A stretch of DNA of 64,000 nt from NCBI RefSeq assembly GCF_965363235.1, contig NC_134839.1, positions 95,003,743 to 95,067,742 of the forward strand, written 5' to 3'. Under the pieces are notes generated by a model. It searched no databases. It was not told where the DNA came from and worked only from the letters and a program-made list of their open reading frames with translations. A program made the position numbers and the translations under genes. This DNA is from Mytilus galloprovincialis. Its lineage: Eukaryota; Mollusca; Bivalvia; Mytilida; Mytilidae. Positions 57,457 through 64,000 of the stretch are shown piece by piece. The first letter of the stretch is position 1. Every line of letters begins with the position of its first letter.

Positions 57457-58072
57457 GACATAATTCTTTCATTTGACCTGTCATCATCGATTTACTACTT
57501 AAAAATGAAATTAAGAATTGAATTTTAAGGAATTACTCGGGTTATTCAAATTATAAACGTGCCATTTATTAGGTTTCAAACACAGTATTAACTTGTTTTC
57601 TTTTTCAATGTAACAACATTCTCACTCAGTTCTTACATCAGGCTTTTGCTGCGAGAACGTTCATTGAGTCCATGCTTCGACACTAGGCAGTTAAAATATA
57701 TAGGGATAGTAGTGTAACGGTACAACATAAGAAAAAAAAAACCTATTCAAAACAATAAACGAAAAAAAAAATCTGAGAAACAGTCAATAAACATCAACCA
57801 CTCAATTACAGGCACATATAAAATATGGCTGGGTTAAACTATTTTAAAGGCGTCAACTCTCCATCTAACTTGGGACAGTAGTGTAACAGTACATCAAAGA
57901 AACAAAATTTAACTATCAAAATCAGTTACTTTACAGATGGATACAAAGCAGAAATACATCTTACAAAAACACAGTATACGTGGCAGGGTACTTATCCATC
58001 CCCACAAAAAAAAAGACATTTCGAACAAATCTGAGAGTAGTCTATTCAATATTTCGAAATTGTCTAAAATGC
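57457..58072. other. Intergenic, nothing recognised
   Basis: AT-rich with several A-runs. No supported gene. Confidence 0.4.
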
Positions 58073-58112
58073 AGGTTGCGGGTTGCGGGTTGCAGGTTGC
58101 GGGTTGCCACAA
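58073..58112 (+). repeat. Heptamer array (GGGTTGC)n
   Basis: About five units of GGTTGCG or GGTTGCA between 'aaaatgca' and 'cacaagg'. The complementary heptamer array lies at 61323-61398. Confidence 0.9.
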
Positions 58113-59259
58113 GGGGATAAGCATGGGATGGTGTAATCTACAAAATTTTACTTGCTTCACTTGTTATAACAATTTTATTATCAATGTTAAAGGCATGGTA
58201 TTTAATTACAATACACATCATTCTTGTGTAAATAAACTTACACCTACAAATAGAAATCTATCAACTTACATTAATTACAATATCTTGATGGGTTTATATA
58301 ATATTATACATACATTTTCGTATGAACTTGAAAAGAAAGCTTAACAATCATTTGGGTAAAACCTTCAACAAACGGTAGATTCTCACGACTAACTAATACA
58401 TATTAAGCACTTGACACTGTTTTAATTTTAAGTGGTAAATTAAAGACTTTTTGCCTTTAAACTAGATATATATATGAACATCATTGTATATATTTTTGAT
58501 TAACAGTGTTTCTGGATTCTTTTTAGCTAAGTTCTATTGCATTCTTAGCAAGGTTCCTTCTCAAAAGTCTACCTATTCAAAAGTCTTGTTTTCGCTTGAT
58601 ACTCCTTTAAATTTTTACTGGCTTATAAATACGCTATGAAAGGCATTTTTTTAGTAACATGTTGCAGGGGAAATAGAAATACCGAGCGTCTGTTAGTCCT
58701 TTCTTCGCCGGTCTGTCTATCCGGCTTTTGTTATCGCTCCCACGTGTACAACTCTTGCAATTTTTTTTTTATAAAACTATTCTATAAATAGGTTATAATA
58801 GGTTAATATCAACAACATCTATGACAAGTTCTAAAAAGGTTGACGTATTTAAAAGAGTTATGATCCTAAGAAGTATCATTTTTTTTAGAAAATGTCCTGT
58901 GAGCTGAACATATACATGTATACCTGGGTTTTTTGTTGCTGTCCTTGAGTAAAGTTTCAAAGAAACTGAGAGTTGAGAAACTATGATAATTGCAAAAGAC
59001 AAGCAAAAATTTTGAATCACTAAATATAGACCATCAAACAGAGCTACCCCTTCTGCCAAAACAAATCTCAATTTTTCGGAAAACATTTGAAATACTCTGT
59101 AGAGCCTCCAGGATTACTTGGACATGTCTTCCCATTTTAAAATTTCTGTATTCGGTCCTGTCTTTCATGTATTGTCAAAATATTAATTTACATGTACAAA
59201 TGTATATTTATAAGAATTGCACTTCTAATTTTCATCAGGACCCAAAATTGAGCCAACTT
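58113..59259. other. Intergenic, nothing recognised
   Basis: No supported gene or bounded repeat. Confidence 0.4.
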
Positions 59260-59370
59260 GAAGGTTCTGTGTTGAAGGCCGTATTGTAAAATAATACTGC
59301 TTACTTTAACTTCATTGTCTTGGATGGAGAGTTGTCTCATTGGCACTCGTACCACATCTTCTTATTTGTG
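59260..59370 (+). repeat. Family B 3' fragment
   Basis: 'ttgaaggccgtattgtaaaa', 'ggagagttgtctcattggca' and 'cgtaccacatcttcttattt' match the terminal part of family B. Confidence 0.7.
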
Positions 59371-59574
59371 TACTAGTGTTGTACTCATGTTGTTTTTGTA
59401 TCAGGATTATATGTTCTACTAACCTCTAGTTTTCAGTAAGTGTTAATTTCTGCCAATTTAAAGCACAAGAGTGCACACGGTAAAATGTATCGCCTTCTTT
59501 ACTAGTCATTGATATTATGTTGATAGTTCTAACTATATAGCTTTACTACAACTGTCACATTAATTTAACATTTA

Positions 59575-60195
59575 CCAAGAAAACTAAACATTGACCAATG
59601 AACCATGCCAGACAGACAGACATGTACAGCTAACAATTCTTCCGTACAACAAATATAGTTGACCTATTACTTATAAATTAAGAAAAACAGACCAAAACAC
59701 AAAAACTTAACACTGAGCAATGAACAGGGAAAATGAGGTCATGGTCAAATAAAACCTGCGCGACTGACAGATAGATCATCAAATATTTCCATACACCAAA
59801 TATAGTTGACCTATTGCATATAGTATGAGAAAAAAAAACCAAAACTCCAAACTTAAGTTTGATCACTGAACCATGAAAATGAGGTCAAGGTCAGATGACA
59901 CCTGCCGGCTAGACATGTAAATTTTACAATTATTTCATACATAAAATTTTATAGCAAACCTATTGCATACAGTATAAGAAAAATAGACCAAAACACAAAA
60001 ACTTTACTATAACCACTGAACCATAAAAATGAGGCCAAGGTCAGAAGACACCTGCCAATTGGACATGTACACCTTACAGTCCATCCATAAACAGAATATA
60101 CTAGACCTATTGCTTATAGTATCTGAGATATGCAATTGACCACCAAAACTTAACCTTGTTCACTGTTCCATGAAATGAGGTCGAGGTCAAGTTAA
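59575..60195 (+). repeat. Tandem repeat, about 150-bp unit, four copies
   Basis: Landmarks recur at intervals of about 146-150 bp: 'atatagttgacctatt' (59652, 59802, diverged at about 59948 and 60100), 'agaccaaaacacaaaaactt', 'cactgaaccatgaaaatgag', 'acacctgcc' and 'gacatgta'. Three of the units carry an AGGTCA-type doublet after 'aatg'. Divergence between units is substantial, so the array is old. Confidence 0.8.
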
Positions 60196-60339
60196 AAAGG
60201 AAGGATAAAATCATCAGAGAAACAGATTCCACCACTATAACTCGTGTATTACAATATTTTGCCCACTTTCAACAATTAAATTTAAGTATTTAAATATTAA
60301 AAAAAAATAACTGTCTGGAGTGGAGAAATATCGTAACAC

Positions 60340-60560
60340 ACTTGTTGCATTTGTGGAATCTATATTTCTTAATATTTAAATGTAAGTTGTATTTTATGAT
60401 AGTTCATAACATATTATAAAGATTGAGAGTGAACACGAATGTGGCACTTTTATTTTTGACAAAAAACATCTGAAAAGTGACATAGTATGGCATATTTTAT
60501 TGATTTTTCCGATTGCAGCTTGAATTTGAGAGTCTTAATTGACTCAATCAGTTCAAATCT
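60340..60560 (+). repeat. Diverged relative of the 41.38-41.6 kb segment
   Basis: 'agttgtattttatgata', 'gtgaacacgaatgtggc', 'acatctgaaaagtgacat' and 'tcaaatctttcacatgaa' correspond to similar blocks in the same order within 41400-41600. Confidence 0.65.
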
Positions 60561-61322
60561 TTCACATGAAATTTAATTAGGCCAAAATCAGCCTTAACCA
60601 TACATACATGTACACCTTTATATACTCAAAGGATTCTCTTTTTGAAAATAATAAATACTATTTTTACTTTTCAATCAAAAAGAGAAAAGAAAATAAAAAT
60701 AGCAGAAATAAGAATACTTACCCTTTTCATTTATTTTGGCTGGGTCTGCAAACTTATGTTGACTCTCAAGCGTCTCTGTAATGTCTATATTTTTATTTTG
60801 CGTCTTTAAATAATAAAACTGACTGCCAAAGGAAGCAAGTTATTTTGTTTGCTTCTTGTACTAAATTATGTTCATGCAAGATTAAGGGCATATACAATTA
60901 TTTAAACCTAATAATTTCATAATATTAGCCTCAAAGATGTTAAATGTCCACTGAAAGGAATTTAATTGTTTATGTAACTAGATTAAGACAGATTAATGTG
61001 TTCTATGATAGAACCTGTTCAGCCTATGTAAATAAGTTTTCATTGCTTTCACTTTAATTAGAATCAATGTTTAGAACTATTAATAGCAATTGAGCAGAAT
61101 GATAAGCATCAAAAGATACATGTATGTGTATTAAACTTATGATTATTGAATTTGTATTATAATGAAATGACAAAATCAAAAACTGACAACTGAAAACTGA
61201 CCAAAAACTTCTACCTTACTTTTAAGCTTTATTACTACAGGATGTGTTCTGTTAGAAATGATTTTAAATTTATTAGTCATGGGGTAGATTTTATACATGT
61301 ATTTTCATACATATATTTATGT
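60561..61322. other. Intergenic, nothing recognised
   Basis: AT-rich with no supported feature. Confidence 0.4.
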
Positions 61323-61398
61323 GTGACCTGCAACCTGCAAACTTCAACCCGCAACCCGCAACCCGCAACCTGCAACCCGCAACCCGCAACCTGCAAAA
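61323..61398 (-). repeat. Heptamer array (GCAACCC)n
   Basis: About ten units of GCAACCC or GCAACCT with one irregular unit. It is the reverse complement of the array at 58073-58112. Confidence 0.9.
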
Positions 61399-63338
61399 TA
61401 GCACTTCCCCAATATTTCGGGTGCTAGAGTCTAGAGAGGTATCATTCAACAGAGACTGTAAATGATTTTTAATCAACAAAATTTCTCCAAATTGACAAAC
61501 AATCATTTAGATGTGACAAAAGGTATTCAAAAGTCCCTATATTGGTACATTCACTAGATGCTTTAAGATGTCAACCATCTCCCTTTTAATCTCGATCAAA
61601 TGGCTAATAAAAGTACCCAAAACAACAACCATAAAACATGACTTGTAGTTAGTTTTTCATTTTTAGTCATACGGAACCTTTCATAGATTACTGTACTGTA
61701 TGGGTTTGGACATGCATGTCTAGTATATCTATAATTCTATGCATACTAGAGGGCATTATTACCCCAACTGCAACATGGTCCCCTTTTGAAAGCCGTTGAT
61801 CTACTCATGAACGTGCATCGGCACAAAATATAAACACAGGTCTGTGAATAGAAGGTCGAAGGTCAATTATAAATAGATGAAAACAAATGTCATATTTACA
61901 TGTTAAAAGTAACTAGTACCACAATAATGTTGTCTTTACTATAAATATTATTTATTGGCCAATAAACTGAACACGTATGTGCTCATTATACCGCATTAAT
62001 AAGGACAAGGTCAAGTGACATGTGACTGACTGAAAAGTACAGGATACACACTACAACTTAACCTAATATTGTAAACAGGTCTTAATACTTAATATTAACG
62101 CAGCAATCAAAAACTCATGCCAATGTCTCGCCTCCTTTTCAATCAGGTGAGACAAAATAGAAAGCCCGGATTTGTCATTATTACAAACGTGCTTACACTG
62201 CACTGATTTTCAAATATCCTACCTTCTAGACTTTATTCAAAAACATAGTTTATTGGTGTTAGTCGTTTTTGTTATTGCTCATAAATATTATCTGACTAGA
62301 TGGTTAAAAGCTAGATGGTTTTGAAATGTTGTCGTTAAACACAATTGTCTTTGGAGGAGTAATAGAACATTAAAAGAAAGTATCTTTGAGAAATAAGTTC
62401 CTCATGTCAGAAGCTATTTAATTACTGTTGTAATGAACAGTTTCATAGACAATGATTTAGTACTGGTATGATTTAAACTTTAATATTTTATTCATTGTCA
62501 CTTAAACACAAGTTTTCTATTTGAATTGTTTAATATAAATTCATGTTATCACATTTATTCAGAGTTACTTCCCTCTCATTATGTTTTTTTTTGTAACCAC
62601 ATTCTTGTCAGGATTCTACTTTATCAAATATCTACCACGCCAAGGCTGATCTCAAAAACCTTACCAACACTATCATAGACAACAAAGAGGGATGATCAAG
62701 GACCGATAGACTTGCCCGGGAAAGGTTTTGGTTAAGAAAGTTAAGGCCAGTTTCCCCAGAGTGCATATATGAAAAAAACAAAAAATAAGTTACTAATTTT
62801 CCCTACCATCACTTGTTTCTTGTAACTCAGAAAGAAATACATTCCCAAGAATACATAGATCGGTCAGTGCTGTTTCTTGGGAATGTATTTCCACAAAATA
62901 TTTGTTGTAACATTTGTCGTCACCTTTGACATTTCCAAATTGTACCAGTTCATATCGCACGTTTGTTTGTTTTTTATATGAAGCATATATTTGCAGTCTC
63001 TATTGTTAATAACTATATAACCTACGTCATTTTTTGGAATTTTAGAATAGTGCTAGCGTCTATGTGTTCGGTTTCAACTACATGTATCTTAATGTATAAA
63101 TTTCAAGATTGTTTAAGTTTAATTAGAATATTTTGATATGGTTAATTTTAAATCATAATCATACTGATGAAGGATATCTGTTATCCGACATATTTAACAT
63201 TTATTCATTTTCTTATTCTTTGGTGATGTTGTAACCTATTAGACTTGTTATATATTATTTTTTGAAGTGTACTGTTTCTTTATAAGTATATGATCCATCG
63301 CCCCATAAGAATTTTCGTTGGCTATTATTCAGTCATTT
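61399..63338. other. Intergenic, one hairpin, otherwise nothing recognised
   Basis: Apart from the inverted repeat at 62834-62891 no bounded feature was seen, and no ORF here has domain or splice support. Confidence 0.4.
62834..62891. repeat. Perfect 18-bp inverted repeat, 22-nt spacer
   Basis: GAAATACATTCCCAAGAA and its exact complement face each other. It is likely the remnant of a small foldback element; a flanking duplication was not found. Confidence 0.85.
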
Positions 63339-63359
63339 TATATATATATATATATATAA
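63339..63359. repeat. Short TA microsatellite
   Basis: About ten TA units. Confidence 0.85.
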
Positions 63360-64000
63360 CGCGATTTGGTGCCACGATATCCCGACCAGGGAAGAACAAA
63401 ACATTTGCTAATGCAAATTTAAAGATCTAACATAGACGAATTATATGTACAGCATGTGTTTTCAACTTTATATCACCATCACTACTGATGATCCGATGGC
63501 CAGGGGTTAAGAAATCCACTAGCCCGACGCCCGGGACTACAATATTTAGACCTTGGGCAACCAAAACTTGTAACCCAAAATGCCCGACGGACTAGTAACA
63601 AAAAATTCTTGGCGTTTCTAAAATTGAAAGGGGAAAATCCCCTCATCACTTTTCTATCTTATCCAATCAGATTCAACTACGTCATCAAGGATTCCCAGAA
63701 TTTGAACTGATTTTGTACAAGTTTTTAAATAGAACAAATAACTCTGGGTGGATCTTGTACTTTCAATATATCGATGTGTCAGTACAGGGGGTGATATTGT
63801 ACATTGCTTATGCAACCTGATTTCACCACCTTCTGATTAATTCATTGCAATATAAATGTGAATCTCTTATGACAGCAGAAACCTGACTTTGGTCAGATAT
63901 AAATTTGAAACATGTGCTCGCCGGATAATTCTTTTACACAAACGTGATGATGCTATTGTATCTGATAAAACCCCCTCCAATTCTTTTACATACCCACGTA
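63360..64000. other. Intergenic, nothing firmly recognised
   Basis: Contains 'actagcccgacgcccggg' and 'atgcccgacggactag', a small inverted arrangement around 63518-63593. It looks repetitive but was not matched elsewhere in the window. Confidence 0.35.

Noticed and set aside
58073-61398. Interstitial telomeric repeats
   Set aside because: The heptamer GGGTTGC differs from the TTAGGG repeat of molluscs.
1-64000. LTR retrovirus-like, Polinton or other capsid-bearing elements
   Set aside because: No gag, integrase, protease, capsid or envelope motifs and no paired LTRs were recognised.

Overview
The window is AT-rich animal DNA dominated by interspersed repeats, with a few small intron-split genes for secreted proteins. 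Repeat families I recognise from memory as abundant in marine mussels, together with a chitin-binding gene of the Pif/BMSP type, point to a bivalve, most likely Mytilus. This was read by eye only. No bacterial, organellar or CRISPR features are seen.

Layout. About 1-3.3 kb is an old direct duplication whose first copy carries two later insertions: a roughly 280-bp hammerhead-ribozyme unit and a roughly 0.9-kb inverted-repeat DNA element. About 4.3-7.7 kb holds a degraded Penelope-type reverse transcriptase element; its 3' end recurs near 36.8, 39.1 and 44.6 kb. An 18-copy 22-bp satellite lies at 9.0-9.4 kb. From 14.55 down to 10.6 kb runs a minus-strand gene for a 667-residue secreted, cysteine-free, internally repeated protein. 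An orphan in-phase exon lies just upstream of it, at 15.04 kb. About 15-25 kb is mainly repeats, including a 484-bp tandem duplication and two tRNA-like SINE heads.

From 28.33 down to 25.70 kb is a three-exon minus-strand gene for a 127-residue secreted protein with two chitin-binding-like repeats. About 33.3-37.3 kb is a nested structure: an element with long terminal inverted repeats, whose left arm is interrupted by a head-to-tail run of a second element joined through near-perfect 65-bp palindromes. About 38 kb holds a hammerhead dimer. A 71-bp foldback element with a 9-bp target duplication lies at 43.1 kb.

From about 44.3 to 57.2 kb runs a plus-strand gene with seven coding micro-exons, all joined in phase 1, for a 140-residue secreted Pro/Gly/Tyr-rich protein. 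Two adjacent exons are tandem duplicates. The introns hold a 2.8-kb higher-order repeat (49-51.8 kb) and a well-preserved antisense Penelope-like element with reverse transcriptase and GIY-YIG endonuclease (53.6-55.6 kb). About 57.3-64 kb is repeat-rich, with heptamer arrays and a roughly 150-bp tandem repeat.

The three genes are short-exon secreted proteins. One carries chitin-binding-like domains; the other two are low-complexity and lack mature cysteines. This is what one expects of mollusc extracellular (shell, periostracum or byssus) matrix genes. Their joint role is inference. Exon models rest on splice signals and unbroken phase, without transcripts.
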